Assembly: GCA_023898685.1 (NCBI GenBank)
Contig: CP060234.1
Span: 1,674,001-1,738,000, forward strand
From: Phycisphaeraceae bacterium
GTDB lineage: Bacteria > Planctomycetota > Phycisphaerae > Phycisphaerales > UBA1924
Direction: 5' to 3'
DNA length: 64,000 nt
Of this stretch, positions 47,987-57,272 are shown one piece after another (position 1 is the stretch's first letter; every line of letters begins with the position of its first letter). Under the pieces are notes generated by a model that saw only the letters and a program-made list of their open reading frames with translations, had not been told where the DNA came from and searched no databases. The translations under genes were made by a program, and so were the position numbers.

Positions 47987-49537
47987 TCACGTGTGGATGG
48001 CGCGCCCCTCGCTCGCCAACGCCGCCTCGTGCACGCTCTCGTGCATCGTCGGGTGGGCGTGGACGGTCGCGATCAACTCCTCGGTCGTGGCCTCCATCCG
48101 GCGGGCGAGGCTGAACTCGGCGATGAGCTCGGTGGCCGAGTCGCCCATGATGTGCGCGCCGAGGATCTCGCCTCGGGGCAGTCCCCGGATGATCTTGACG
48201 AAGCCCTCGGTGTGCTGGGTGGCGATCGCCTTGCCGAGCGCCGTGAATGGGAACTGGCCCACCTCGTAGTCCTCGCCCTTCTTGAGGCCGCGCTGCTTGA
48301 GCGCCTGCTCGGTGAACCCGACGCTGGCGACCTGGGGGTTGCAGTAGGTGCACCCCGGGATCACGGTGTAGTCCATCGGGATCGGCTCATGGTTGAGCTT
48401 GCCCTCGCTGAAGGCGATGCGCTCGACGCACAGGATCGCCTCCTCGCTCGCGACGTGGGCGAGCCAGGGCGGGCCAATCACATCGCCGATGGCGTAGACG
48501 CCGCTGATATTGGTCTTGTAGCTGAGCGCCTTGGCTTCGGTCGGGCTTCCCGGGCCGAGCGGGACGTAATCGGTCTTGATGTGCCCCTTGGCCGTCTCGA
48601 GGCCCAGCTTGTCGTCGAAGAGCCCGTCGAAGCGGCCCTGCACGCCGATCGCGAGCAGGATCCGGTCGGCCTCGAGCGTCTGGGCCTTGCTCTCGTCGGC
48701 CTTGCCGTCCTTGAACGGCGCGATGGTCGCCTTGACCTTCTTTCCCTTCGTGTCCGCCGCGGTGAGCGTGTGCCCCAGGTGGAACTCCATGCCCTGCTTC
48801 TTGAAGTGCTTGAGCATCGCCTTCGAGATGTCCTCGTCCTCGACGGGCAGGATGCGGTCGAGCATCTCGACGACGGTCACCTTCGTGCCGAACTGGTGGT
48901 AGAAGTAGCCGAACTCCATGCCGATCGCGCCGGAGCCGATGACGAGGAGCGATTCGGGCCTCTCCTTGTTGTACATCGCCTCGCGGGCGCCCCAGATCTT
49001 CTTGCCGTCGAACTTCGCGAACGGCAGGTCGCGGGCGACCGAGCCCGTCGCGATGATCACCTTGCCCGCCGTGAGCTTCTTCGTGGGCTTGGAGGCGGGC
49101 TTGGCGGGGGCGCTGGTCAGCTCCTCGTTAACCTCGCAGTCGTAGAGCTCCACCTCGCAGGGCGTGCCGCCGGTCGCGCCCTTCACCACCTTCGCGTGGG
49201 CGGTGATGTGCTCGACCTTGTTCTTCTTCATCAGGAACTCGACGCCCTTGTTGAGCTTCGCCGCGACGTCGCGCGAGCGCCCGATGACCTTGTCCCAGTC
49301 GAAGCTGACGTCGCCGAAGGTCAGGCCCCAGTCCTGCTTGTGCGCGAGCTTCTCCATCAACTCGGCGTTGGAGAGCAGCGCCTTCGAGGGGATGCACCCC
49401 CAGTTGAGGCACACGCCCCCCAGCTTGGCGCGGTCGATGATGGCGGCTTTGTAGCCGAGTTGGGCGGCCCGGATCGCGCCGACGTACCCGCCGGGCCCGC
49501 CGCCGATGACGATGATGTCGAAGTGGTTGTCAGCCAT
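47987..49537 (-). CDS. lpdA: Dihydrolipoyl dehydrogenase (E3)
   Basis: E3 reoxidises the dihydrolipoyl arm of E2 and passes electrons to NAD. The 516 residues have the FAD-binding IVIGGGPGGYVGAIRAA, the redox pair Cys43/Cys48 in GGVCLNWGCIPSK, NAD-binding VIGSGAIGMEFG, YAIGDVIG, and the C-terminal HAHPTMHE with the catalytic His495-Glu500 pair. An insertion of about 30 residues (KPASKPTKK) lies near residue 150. The gene is unlinked to pdhABC and may serve several complexes. A TACCAT box (minus, 49587-49592) lies 49 bases before its ATG. Confidence 0.95.
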   Translation of the reverse strand: MADNHFDIIVIGGGPGGYVGAIRAAQLGYKAAIIDRAKLGGVCLNWGCIPSKALLSNAELMEKLAHKQDWGLTFGDVSFDWDKVIGRSRDVAAKLNKGVEFLMKKNKVEHITAHAKVVKGATGGTPCEVELYDCEVNEELTSAPAKPASKPTKKLTAGKVIIATGSVARDLPFAKFDGKKIWGAREAMYNKERPESLLVIGSGAIGMEFGYFYHQFGTKVTVVEMLDRILPVEDEDISKAMLKHFKKQGMEFHLGHTLTAADTKGKKVKATIAPFKDGKADESKAQTLEADRILLAIGVQGRFDGLFDDKLGLETAKGHIKTDYVPLGPGSPTEAKALSYKTNISGVYAIGDVIGPPWLAHVASEEAILCVERIAFSEGKLNHEPIPMDYTVIPGCTYCNPQVASVGFTEQALKQRGLKKGEDYEVGQFPFTALGKAIATQHTEGFVKIIRGLPRGEILGAHIMGDSATELIAEFSLARRMEATTEELIATVHAHPTMHESVHEAALASEGRAIHT

Positions 49538-49722
49538 TGCGTACCTCGATGCGCTGAATGAGACCCTGTTCGCAGAGTGGGACGGGATGGTAGGGGGGAT
49601 CGGGCTCGCGACGCTCGCCTATGGGACGGGGCTCGGGTGGTCCTGGACGCCCAGCGTGAGACCACTGTGCCGTTCGGCGAGGCGTCGGGTGAGATTCTGT
49701 AGGAGCCACGATCAGCGACCGG

Positions 49723-49728
49723 TAGACT
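49723..49728 (+). promoter_or_regulatory. TAGACT -10 box seven bases before the metalloprotease ATG
   Basis: No Shine-Dalgarno is present between the box and the ATG at 49736. The divergent lpdA promoter occupies the rest of this 198-base region. Confidence 0.5.
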
Positions 49729-49735
49729 CGGCACC

Positions 49736-52700
49736 ATGCCCCTGCCTCCCATCCTTCGTTATGTGTCCCGGATAGCCGTCGTCTGCGGCCTCGCGTCGTC
49801 GTTGGGGGTGCTCGCCGCCGATGACGGATCGGGCCCTCGCGCCACAGGGATCTCGGTGGCGCTCGGCTCGGCCCGCGCTGGCGAGGCGATCTCGCTGGGG
49901 CTCGGCTCATGGCACGGGGTGGTCACACCCTCACATGTCGAATCGCGGGCGAACGGCTGGTCGGTGTGGGGCGCCGTGGAAGGGGGCGGCTCGTTCGCCT
50001 TCTCGAGCGTCGGAGGCGTGTGCACCGGGGGCGTGTGGACCGACGCGGGCGCGATCGGAGTGACGCCGCGGCTGGTTGATGGTCGGCTCGTCAGCGTCGC
50101 GGCTCCCATCGCCGGGCCCGAGGTGCGATGCGCGGGAGAGGGCGAGGCGCCGGGTCACGCGAGCCCCGAGAGCACCTCGCTGCGGGGCGGCGACGCGGGG
50201 GCCGGGGCGCTCGCCTTCGACGACCCATCGTTCGTCGACGTCCTGTTCGTCTACACCCCCGCGGCCCGCGACGCGGCGGGCGGGATCGCGGCGCTGACGA
50301 GCCGGATCCAGAACACGGTGGATAGCGCGAACCTCGTGTTCGCCAACAGCGGCATCGACGATTTGAGCCTCGTCGTCGCGGGCATCGAGGAGATCGAATA
50401 CGACGAGGTGAGCCCCCAGTGGCTCGACCACCTCGTCCGCTTGAGCGGGACCGACGACGGATACATGGATAATGTCCACGCGATGCGCGACGCGCACCAC
50501 GCCGATTGCGTGATGCTGCTCGTCGACGACACCCGCTTCACCGGCGGGGCGGCGTGGTGGGCGATCTGGGACCAGGGCTCGGCCTTCAGCGTGCTCAATT
50601 GGCGCTCGGCCGGCGGGGGGATCCTGACGGGACCGCACGAGTTCGGGCACAACTTCGGGTGCGCCCACGATCACGAGAACGACGCGTCGGCCCCGTTCTC
50701 TTTCGCGTGGGGGCACTACTACGACTTCGACGGGACGACCTACGGCACGGTGATGTCGTACCCGGGTGAGGTGGTGCTGCCCACGTTCTCGAACCCGTTG
50801 CACACCGGGCCCGGCGGACAGCCCGAGGGCGTGCCGATCGGTGAGCCGCGGGCGGCGTTCAATGCGCTTGTCGTCGAACACTCGCGCTGGACACTCGCGG
50901 GTTATCGCCAGAGCGGGCGGGTGCTCGACTGCGACAACAACGGCGTGCCCGACGCGGACGACATCGCTGGGGGCGCTCCGGATGTCAACGGTGACGGACG
51001 GCCGGATTCGAGCGAGACGCATTTCTACGTGGATCATGAATCTTCGCCCCAGGGTGACGGGGAGTCGTGGGGCGGGGCGCTCGCCGACCTGGGCGAGACG
51101 CTGGCGCTGGCGAACCTGCTGCGGTCGGACATCACCGAGCTGTGGGTCGCCGACGGGATCTATCGGCCCGACTCGGGCACCGCCGATCCCTGGAGGGGCT
51201 TCTCACTCTCGCCGGGCCAGCGTGTCTACGGCGGGTTCGAGGGCCAGTCACGCCCGGGGGGCGGCGAGACTTCGCTCGGCCAGCGCGACCCCGCGACCCA
51301 CGAGACCGTTCTTTCTGGCGACATCGGCGTGCCGGGCGACGACACCGACAACTCGTACAGCGTCGTGCGAGCCGAGTCGCTGCCGATCGGGGCGACGCTC
51401 GACGGCATGACGATCTGCGGCGGGCGTTCGTTCGCCGACGCCTCGGGGCTCTACGTCTCGGGCGCCTCGGTGACCATCCGGGGCTGCACCTTCACCGACA
51501 ACATCGCGCCGGGCAACGGGGCGGGCGCGACGCTGGTCTCGGGCTCGTCGGCGCTGTTCGATGACTGCGTGTTCGACGGCAACCAGGCGGGCTGGACGGG
51601 CGGGGCGATCGCGCTGTTCGACGCGTCGGTCGCGACCGTCCAGGGCGGGGCGATGCGGCACAACACCGCCCAGTACGGCGGCGCGGCGGAGGTGACCGGC
51701 GGCGGCTCGCTCACCTTCCTGGGCGCCACGCTCGAGGACAACACCGCCGACCAGGGCGCCGGCGCGATCGACGCCGACATCGGCTCGACGCTCGAGGTCC
51801 GCGACAGCGTGTTCACGGGCAATCACGCGACGGCGAGCTGGTCGGGCGCGATCCGCGTGGGTGGCGGCAGCACGCTGCGGGCGGCGCGGTGCACGTTCAC
51901 CGGCAACACCTCGGGGTGGATCGGCGGGGCGATCTCCGTCGCCGACTCGGACGCCCGGATCGACGCGTGCACCTTTGAGACGAACGACACTTCCGACTAC
52001 GGCGGCGGTATCGATCTCTACAACACCCGGGCGACGATCGCGTCGTGCGCCTTCCGGGGCAACACCTCCGGGATCGATGGCGGGGCGATCTCGATCGGAG
52101 GCGGGTCGACCATCACGCTCGCCGCCTCCACGCTCGCGGCCAACGACGCGGCCAACCTGGGCGGCGGCCTGGTGACGAGCGACTCGGACGTCGGGATCAC
52201 GTCGAGCATCCTCTGGGCCAACACGAGCGGCGGCGCGGGGCAGGACGACCAGTTCTTCGCCTACAGCGGCACGCTGACGGCGGAGTACTCCGATGTCCAG
52301 GCCCTCGCGCTGGGCGGCCCCGGCAACATCGACGCCGACCCGCTCTTCGTGAGTTCGACCGACCTGAGCCTCGCCCCGGGCTCGCCCTGCATCGACGCGG
52401 GCCGCAACGCGGGCCTGCCCCCCGACGACCTCGACCTCGACGACGACGGCGACACGGGCGAGGTGCTCGCGACCGACGCCGTGGGGCTCGCTCGGCGCGT
52501 CGACGACCCGGCGACGCCCGACACGGGCGTCGGGCCCGCCCCGATCGTCGACATGGGGGCCTACGAGTTCGCCCCCGCGCCCTGCCCCGCCGACCTCGCC
52601 CCGCCCTTCGGCGTGCTCGATCTGCAGGACGTCATCGCGTTCATCGGCGCGTTCACGACGCAGGACCCGCTGGGCGACCTCAACGGCGACGGGATCTACG

Positions 52701-52753
52701 ACCTGCGGGACGTCCTCGCCTTCATCGCGGCGTTCACGGGCGGGTGCCCGTAG
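49736..52753 (+). CDS. Secreted reprolysin-like metalloprotease with beta-helix and dockerin-like tail
   Basis: The 1005-residue protein has a signal peptide (IAVVCGLASSLGVLAA) and a pro-region of about 160 residues. A metzincin protease follows: HEFGHNFGCAHD gives the zinc ligands His301, His305, His311 and catalytic Glu302; the Met-turn is GTVMSYPG. Residues about 430-940 hold a linker and a right-handed beta-helix of repeating I/V.GCTF..N.a..GGA units, with the LSLAPGSPCIDAGRN sequence that closes many choice-of-anchor Q domains. The last 55 residues are the dockerin-like tail ending GCP. Substrate unknown. Confidence 0.88.
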   Translation: MPLPPILRYVSRIAVVCGLASSLGVLAADDGSGPRATGISVALGSARAGEAISLGLGSWHGVVTPSHVESRANGWSVWGAVEGGGSFAFSSVGGVCTGGVWTDAGAIGVTPRLVDGRLVSVAAPIAGPEVRCAGEGEAPGHASPESTSLRGGDAGAGALAFDDPSFVDVLFVYTPAARDAAGGIAALTSRIQNTVDSANLVFANSGIDDLSLVVAGIEEIEYDEVSPQWLDHLVRLSGTDDGYMDNVHAMRDAHHADCVMLLVDDTRFTGGAAWWAIWDQGSAFSVLNWRSAGGGILTGPHEFGHNFGCAHDHENDASAPFSFAWGHYYDFDGTTYGTVMSYPGEVVLPTFSNPLHTGPGGQPEGVPIGEPRAAFNALVVEHSRWTLAGYRQSGRVLDCDNNGVPDADDIAGGAPDVNGDGRPDSSETHFYVDHESSPQGDGESWGGALADLGETLALANLLRSDITELWVADGIYRPDSGTADPWRGFSLSPGQRVYGGFEGQSRPGGGETSLGQRDPATHETVLSGDIGVPGDDTDNSYSVVRAESLPIGATLDGMTICGGRSFADASGLYVSGASVTIRGCTFTDNIAPGNGAGATLVSGSSALFDDCVFDGNQAGWTGGAIALFDASVATVQGGAMRHNTAQYGGAAEVTGGGSLTFLGATLEDNTADQGAGAIDADIGSTLEVRDSVFTGNHATASWSGAIRVGGGSTLRAARCTFTGNTSGWIGGAISVADSDARIDACTFETNDTSDYGGGIDLYNTRATIASCAFRGNTSGIDGGAISIGGGSTITLAASTLAANDAANLGGGLVTSDSDVGITSSILWANTSGGAGQDDQFFAYSGTLTAEYSDVQALALGGPGNIDADPLFVSSTDLSLAPGSPCIDAGRNAGLPPDDLDLDDDGDTGEVLATDAVGLARRVDDPATPDTGVGPAPIVDMGAYEFAPAPCPADLAPPFGVLDLQDVIAFIGAFTTQDPLGDLNGDGIYDLRDVLAFIAAFTGGCP

Positions 52754-53066
52754 TTCCGAATCGGCGAACATCGGATTCCGCGATGCTGAATTCCGCCTCG
52801 CTCCGGCCCCCGCCGCCCGGGAGCCTGACGATGGCGGTGCGGCCTAACTGTCTGTCGGGCATGCGTTACTCGCTGGTCACCGCGCGATGTCGGGGCGCCG
52901 GCCCGCGATGATGAGCACTCCCTGCCCCGCCGTGTCGCGCGTGCGTGCGGGGCGTGGCGCGCCAGGCGGCTCGCCACCTCCGGGGTTTTTCTTGTTCCAC
53001 CCGCCCGGATGCCGTATAACCAGGAATCACCGCAATCCCAGTCCGGATCCGGAGCGAGGTCCCGCC
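52754..53066 (+). promoter_or_regulatory. Intergenic region with promoter of the FG-GAP gene
   Basis: The strongest signal is TTGTTC (52992-52997), a 17-base spacer and TATAAC (53015-53020), about 45 bases before the ATG at 53067. A GC-rich stem (GTGGCG/CGCCAC near 52965-52985) followed by TTTTTCTTGTT could terminate the upstream gene but its loop is long. I see no coding sequence in the 313 bases. Confidence 0.55.
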
Positions 53067-55628
53067 ATGCCCAGCCCTGCACACACAGCCGCCGGTCTTC
53101 TGTCGATCGCCCTGGCCTCCGGCGCGATGGCCTGCCCCCCTGGGGAGATGTTCGAGCACCAGGGCGTGCGGACGATTCCGAATACGGATAGCAACAAGCT
53201 GATCGTGACCGACGTGAACGGCGACGGCTCGCCCGACCTGATCGCGTTCAGCAGCACCGAGATCGGCGTCCATATCAACGACGGGACCGGGGGCTTCGGG
53301 CCCCCGATCGTCTCGCCGTTGCACGGCCAATTCAGCTCCTTCTTCTTCAGGGTGCATTCGTGCGATGTGGACAACGACGGGGATGTCGACCTCGTCGTCA
53401 ACGAGCGGAGTGGAACCCCGGCGATCGAGGTGTACACCAACGACGGGACGGGCGTCTTCACCTTCAGCCACGCGGTGCCGCTTGATCCTTCGGTTTGTTG
53501 CGCGGAGGTCATCTCAGCCGACGGCGATGTCGATGGCGACGGGCTCCCGGATCTCGTCGTGTGGTACTGGTGGTCGACGGTGTCCGCGGTCTACCGCAAT
53601 ATGGATGGGGTGTTCGATGGGACGCATTGGGACTTTCCCATGTCCAGCGGCGGCCCGGCCAATTCGGGCATTCTCGCGCTCGACATCAACCGTGACGGCC
53701 TGACCGACATTGTCGTTGGGAGCAACGTCTATCTGGGCACTCCGGATGGGCCCAGCGAGCCGGTACCATCGCTGGTCGGTTTCAGCTTCCGTTGCGACCA
53801 TGTCTTTGTGGACGACTTCGACCGCGACGGTTTCAACGACATCGCCGGTGATACGACTCATTCTCCGGACAACGTGAAGATTGCCTTCGGAAGCGCGGAC
53901 GGCTCACTCGACGTCACAGCGGATGTCGCGGAGGTGTCGGATGCGTGCCGGTTGGTGATCCGCCCCGATCCGACAGACACCGGGGGCTCGCCGAGCTGGA
54001 TTCTCCGTACCGATGAGCTGCCGGGCATCTATCGCCTGACGGTCGACTCGGATCGGGTCCCGGCGTTGGAGCGCCTCTACGACTCTTCCGGGCAGGACCT
54101 TCCCACACCAGATTTCATTGCGGATGCCGATCAGGACGGCGACGGTGACCTCTACGTTGCCTATGGGTCCTACTCGAGCGGAACGGCATGGAGTATCTAC
54201 GCCCGGCAGGCGGATGGCTCGTTCCTCGCCGAGCCCGGGCCCTATCTGTATTCAATCTGGAATCCCGATTGGAACAACGATCTCAACGGCGATGGCGTTG
54301 TCGACGTCATGGACATCTACCGGCGCACCCCGACCGGCGACGGCCTGATCTCCATCGCGCTGAGCGACGGCGCCGGCGGCTACGACGCGCCCCGCGCCGA
54401 GAATGACTGGGTGGCGCAACAAGGCGGTTCGCAGTTCACCGATCTCAACGGTGACGGCGTGCCCGACCTCATCGCCAGCACGTACGCAGACAACGTGATC
54501 CTGTACGCGTACGGATCGCCGGACGGCTCCTACACCCCGCTCAACGCCGTCCCCACGGATGGCCACATGGGTGCGGTCGCCGCGGGCGACTACGACGGCG
54601 ACGGCGTGGTCGATCTGCTGGCGATCCGGACCGCGGATTCCCCCATGAGGCGGGTGTTCGTCTACCGAGGTGATGGCAACGGCGGATTCGTTGCCGGGCA
54701 GGTGGTCAACCTGCCGAGTTCGGTCACCCCCGCTGTCCCGCGTCTCGCCGCCGGCGACATGGACGGCGACGGGGGACTCGACCTCATCGTCTCGTTCGAG
54801 GACGGCGCGGACCGCAGCCTCGTCTACTGGCAGGACCCCGTGACCCGTGCCTACACCTCGTACACGCGGTGCGACGCGCCGCGTCCCTCCCAGCCCCGGA
54901 TCGCGGACGTGAACGGCGACGGCAGGCCCGATTTCGTTCACGGCGACGCCAGCCCCGCCGGCGCGGGCGGCTACGCCGTGGTGTGGCTGAACAACGGCGA
55001 CCGGACGTTCCAGGAGAGAAGGCGGGATGAGCACCTCGCGCTCGTCCCGGTCGGCGATCTCAACGGCGACGGCACGAGCGAACTCGTTGGTCTCAGTCCG
55101 TTCGTCTTGTATCAATCGTCGGGCACGACATGGACGGTCGCGACGGTCACTCCGAGACCCGGTATCGCGAGCAGCATTCAGGACCTGCAAAGCGGGAGCG
55201 CCTGGGACGCCGCGGGCGCCGATCTCGACGGCGACGGCGACCGGGACATCCTCATCGCGACAGACGGTGGCCTCGCCGTCGTCCTCAACAACGGCAACGG
55301 GACATACGCCTTCGACGGGATCTATCGGGGCGAGATCAGCACGGGCCCCGACGCCGTCGCGGTCTACGACTTCGACGGGGACTCGATGCCGGACGTCGCC
55401 CTGGCCCACCGGCGCGCCGTGGAGACGCGGATCAACCGGTGCGAGCCGCCCCCACCCTGCCCGGCCGACCTCGTCGAGCCCTTCGGCGTGCTCGACCTCG
55501 CCGACGTCATCGCTTTCGTGACCGCGTTCACGGGCGGCAACCCAGCGGGCGATCTCGACGGCAACGGCCTCTTCGACCTGACCGACGTGACCATCTTCGT
55601 CACCTCGTTCATGGACGGGTGCCCGTAA
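53067..55628 (+). CDS. Secreted FG-GAP/VCBS-repeat protein with dockerin-like tail
   Basis: The 853 residues have a signal peptide (LLSIALASGAMA before CPPG) and about ten FG-GAP/VCBS-type repeats, each with a Dx(D/N)GDGxxD calcium loop, for example VTDVNGDGSPDLIAF, DVDGDGLPDLVVW and DLNGDGVPDLIAS. Tandem copies form a beta-propeller. The protein ends in the dockerin-like tail (PADLVEPFGVLDLADVI, ending DGCP). It probably binds calcium and a surface or extracellular ligand. GGAGCGAGG precedes the ATG. Confidence 0.87.
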   Translation: MPSPAHTAAGLLSIALASGAMACPPGEMFEHQGVRTIPNTDSNKLIVTDVNGDGSPDLIAFSSTEIGVHINDGTGGFGPPIVSPLHGQFSSFFFRVHSCDVDNDGDVDLVVNERSGTPAIEVYTNDGTGVFTFSHAVPLDPSVCCAEVISADGDVDGDGLPDLVVWYWWSTVSAVYRNMDGVFDGTHWDFPMSSGGPANSGILALDINRDGLTDIVVGSNVYLGTPDGPSEPVPSLVGFSFRCDHVFVDDFDRDGFNDIAGDTTHSPDNVKIAFGSADGSLDVTADVAEVSDACRLVIRPDPTDTGGSPSWILRTDELPGIYRLTVDSDRVPALERLYDSSGQDLPTPDFIADADQDGDGDLYVAYGSYSSGTAWSIYARQADGSFLAEPGPYLYSIWNPDWNNDLNGDGVVDVMDIYRRTPTGDGLISIALSDGAGGYDAPRAENDWVAQQGGSQFTDLNGDGVPDLIASTYADNVILYAYGSPDGSYTPLNAVPTDGHMGAVAAGDYDGDGVVDLLAIRTADSPMRRVFVYRGDGNGGFVAGQVVNLPSSVTPAVPRLAAGDMDGDGGLDLIVSFEDGADRSLVYWQDPVTRAYTSYTRCDAPRPSQPRIADVNGDGRPDFVHGDASPAGAGGYAVVWLNNGDRTFQERRRDEHLALVPVGDLNGDGTSELVGLSPFVLYQSSGTTWTVATVTPRPGIASSIQDLQSGSAWDAAGADLDGDGDRDILIATDGGLAVVLNNGNGTYAFDGIYRGEISTGPDAVAVYDFDGDSMPDVALAHRRAVETRINRCEPPPPCPADLVEPFGVLDLADVIAFVTAFTGGNPAGDLDGNGLFDLTDVTIFVTSFMDGCP

Positions 55629-55660
55629 CCGCCGGACCTCGCCAGGCCGGCGCAGACCCG

Positions 55661-55773
55661 CCCCGGTGACGGCCAGGTGACCGTCCACCGGACGACGCAC
55701 GCTTATGGCTGCTGCGGTCAAGCCCTGACCAGGTTCACGGGCCGCCCGTGACCGGGCCCGGCCGTCACCGGAG
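55661..55773 (-). ncRNA. ffs: Bacterial small SRP RNA (4.5S)
   Basis: On the minus strand the ends form a perfect 12-base stem (CCGGTGACGGCC with GGCCGTCACCGG) about 110 bases apart, the length of E. coli 4.5S RNA. Inside, GTGAACC.TGGTCAGG and GCAGCAGCCATAAG match the conserved helix 8 flanks of SRP RNA, which binds Ffh. The apical loop is not the usual GGAA tetraloop: the segment between reads GCTTGACC. The RNA guides membrane proteins to the SecYEG channel. It lies between the FG-GAP gene and the PIN-TRAM gene, and the ends are not defined to the base. Confidence 0.85.
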
Positions 55774-55811
55774 CGGATCGAGGCAGATGCTAGCCGCGGC
55801 CGCCCGTCTCG

Positions 55812-55817
55812 TACACT
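55812..55817 (+). promoter_or_regulatory. TACACT -10 box six bases before the PIN-TRAM ATG
   Basis: The ATG at 55824 follows with no Shine-Dalgarno. The divergent SRP RNA gene ends its promoter region on the other strand. Confidence 0.5.
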
Positions 55818-55823
55818 GGGTGT

Positions 55824-57116
55824 ATGAAGGAACCTCCCACCCCCGACGCCGGCCCGGGCGACGACGAAGCCCACGCCGTCGAGGCGTTCAACCCGGCCCG
55901 GACGGCCACGCGGCAGCGGGGGCTGATCCTGCGGATGGTCCGCCTGTCGTTTGTCGTGCTGATTCTGACGGTGACGCTGCTGAACATCCTGATCTTCGGC
56001 AAGGAGGTCACGCCGGGGCTGACGTTCGACGTCGCCACCTACTGGTGGGTCACCCTCATCGGCTCGATCTCGCTCGCGGCGATCTTCCTCGCGATCGATC
56101 TGCTCACCCCCAACAAGAAGCTCCAGACGTTCGGCGGGGTGATCTTCGGGCTGATTGCGGGGCTGATCGTCACCGTGGCGTTCGGCTTCGTGATCGACCT
56201 CGTCGCCACCTCGTGGGAGTTCGCCCAGAACGCCGAGATCGTCAACACGATCAAGGTGCTGCTGGGCATCTGCCTGTGCTATCTGGGCATCTCGAGCGTC
56301 CTCCAGACGCAGGACGACTTCCGGCTCGTGATCCCCTACGTCGAGTTCGCCAAGCAGATCCGCGGGCAGCGGCCCATGCTGCTCGACTCGAGCGTGCTGA
56401 TCGACGCCCGCATCGTCGACGTGGGCGAGACGGGGTTCATCCAGGCACCGATCGTCATCCCCTTCTTCGTCGTCAATGAGCTGCAGACGCTCGCCGACTC
56501 GTCCGACAAGCTCAAGCGGGCCAAGGGGCGGCGGGGGCTCGACGTCATCGCCCGCCTCCAACGCAGTGCCAAGCTCGACGTTTCGATCGACGAGACGGCC
56601 GTGCCCGGCAAGGCCGTCGACCAGATGCTCGTCGAGCTGGCCCGCGAGATGTCCGGGTTGATCGTGACCGGCGACCTGGCGCTCGCGCGCATCGCCGGGT
56701 TCCGCAACATCCCGGTGCTCAACGTCAACGACCTGGCCAACGCGCTCAAGCCCGCGATGGTCCCGGGCGACACGCTCGCCATCCACCTGCTCAAGCCGGG
56801 TGAGCAGCCGGGGCAGGCGGTGGGCTACCTCGAGGACGGCACGATGGTCGTCGCCGAGGACGGGGCCGAGGCGATCGGTGACGACGTGACGCTCACCGTC
56901 CGCAGCACGCTCCAGACCTCGGCGGGGCGGATGATCTTCGGGCGGATCGGCCGGGCGACGGCGCTGGACGACTCGAGCGCCCCGGGTGACACGGATGGTC
57001 AGGCCGAGCCCGCCGGTGAACCTAAGCCGGACGGCGAGCCCGCCCCGCCGCGCCCGGGCCCGTTCCCGCCCAACCCACCGAAGCGATCGAAGCGCCCGCG
57101 ATCGCCGAGACGTTGA
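55824..57116 (+). CDS. PIN and TRAM domain membrane protein (YacL-like)
   Basis: The 430 residues have four transmembrane segments (about 38-58, 72-92, 105-125, 140-158), then a PIN domain (LLDSSVLIDARIVDV, later LIVTGDLALARIAGF) and a TRAM domain (about 300-355). The PIN active-site acids, for example in DSSVLIDARI, are present, so nuclease activity is possible. B. subtilis YacL has the same order. The C-terminal 70 residues are Pro/Glu/Lys-rich and probably disordered. A leaderless-type promoter precedes it. Confidence 0.9.
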   Translation: MKEPPTPDAGPGDDEAHAVEAFNPARTATRQRGLILRMVRLSFVVLILTVTLLNILIFGKEVTPGLTFDVATYWWVTLIGSISLAAIFLAIDLLTPNKKLQTFGGVIFGLIAGLIVTVAFGFVIDLVATSWEFAQNAEIVNTIKVLLGICLCYLGISSVLQTQDDFRLVIPYVEFAKQIRGQRPMLLDSSVLIDARIVDVGETGFIQAPIVIPFFVVNELQTLADSSDKLKRAKGRRGLDVIARLQRSAKLDVSIDETAVPGKAVDQMLVELAREMSGLIVTGDLALARIAGFRNIPVLNVNDLANALKPAMVPGDTLAIHLLKPGEQPGQAVGYLEDGTMVVAEDGAEAIGDDVTLTVRSTLQTSAGRMIFGRIGRATALDDSSAPGDTDGQAEPAGEPKPDGEPAPPRPGPFPPNPPKRSKRPRSPRR

Positions 57117-57125
57117 GACCGAAGG

Positions 57126-57209
57126 GTGGAATGCCCACGCGAAGCGCGGGCATGTTCTGTCGGAGATCATTGCCTATCCCCATGCCCGCGCTGCGCGTGG
57201 GCATGCCAC
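57126..57209. repeat. Compound REP-like palindrome, family B, copy 2
   Basis: Arms 57126-57154 and 57181-57209 are inverted copies with two mismatches; each arm contains GCCCACGCG..CGCGGGC and so can fold on its own. The outer bases are GTGG and CCAC, as at 57868. Confidence 0.8.
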
Positions 57210-57258
57210 ACACCACCTATTGCGTGGCATGCGACGACGGGCGTCCCGTCGGACTTCA

Positions 57259-57264
57259 TACCAT
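57259..57264 (+). promoter_or_regulatory. TACCAT -10 box eight bases before the sulfotransferase ATG
   Basis: No Shine-Dalgarno is seen before the ATG at 57273. Confidence 0.45.
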
Positions 57265-57272
57265 CCCGTGCC

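Noticed and set aside
47046..55628. A cellulosome-like cluster based on dockerin-like tails
   Set aside because: No cohesin or scaffoldin is encoded in the window; the tails are treated as a sorting or anchoring feature.
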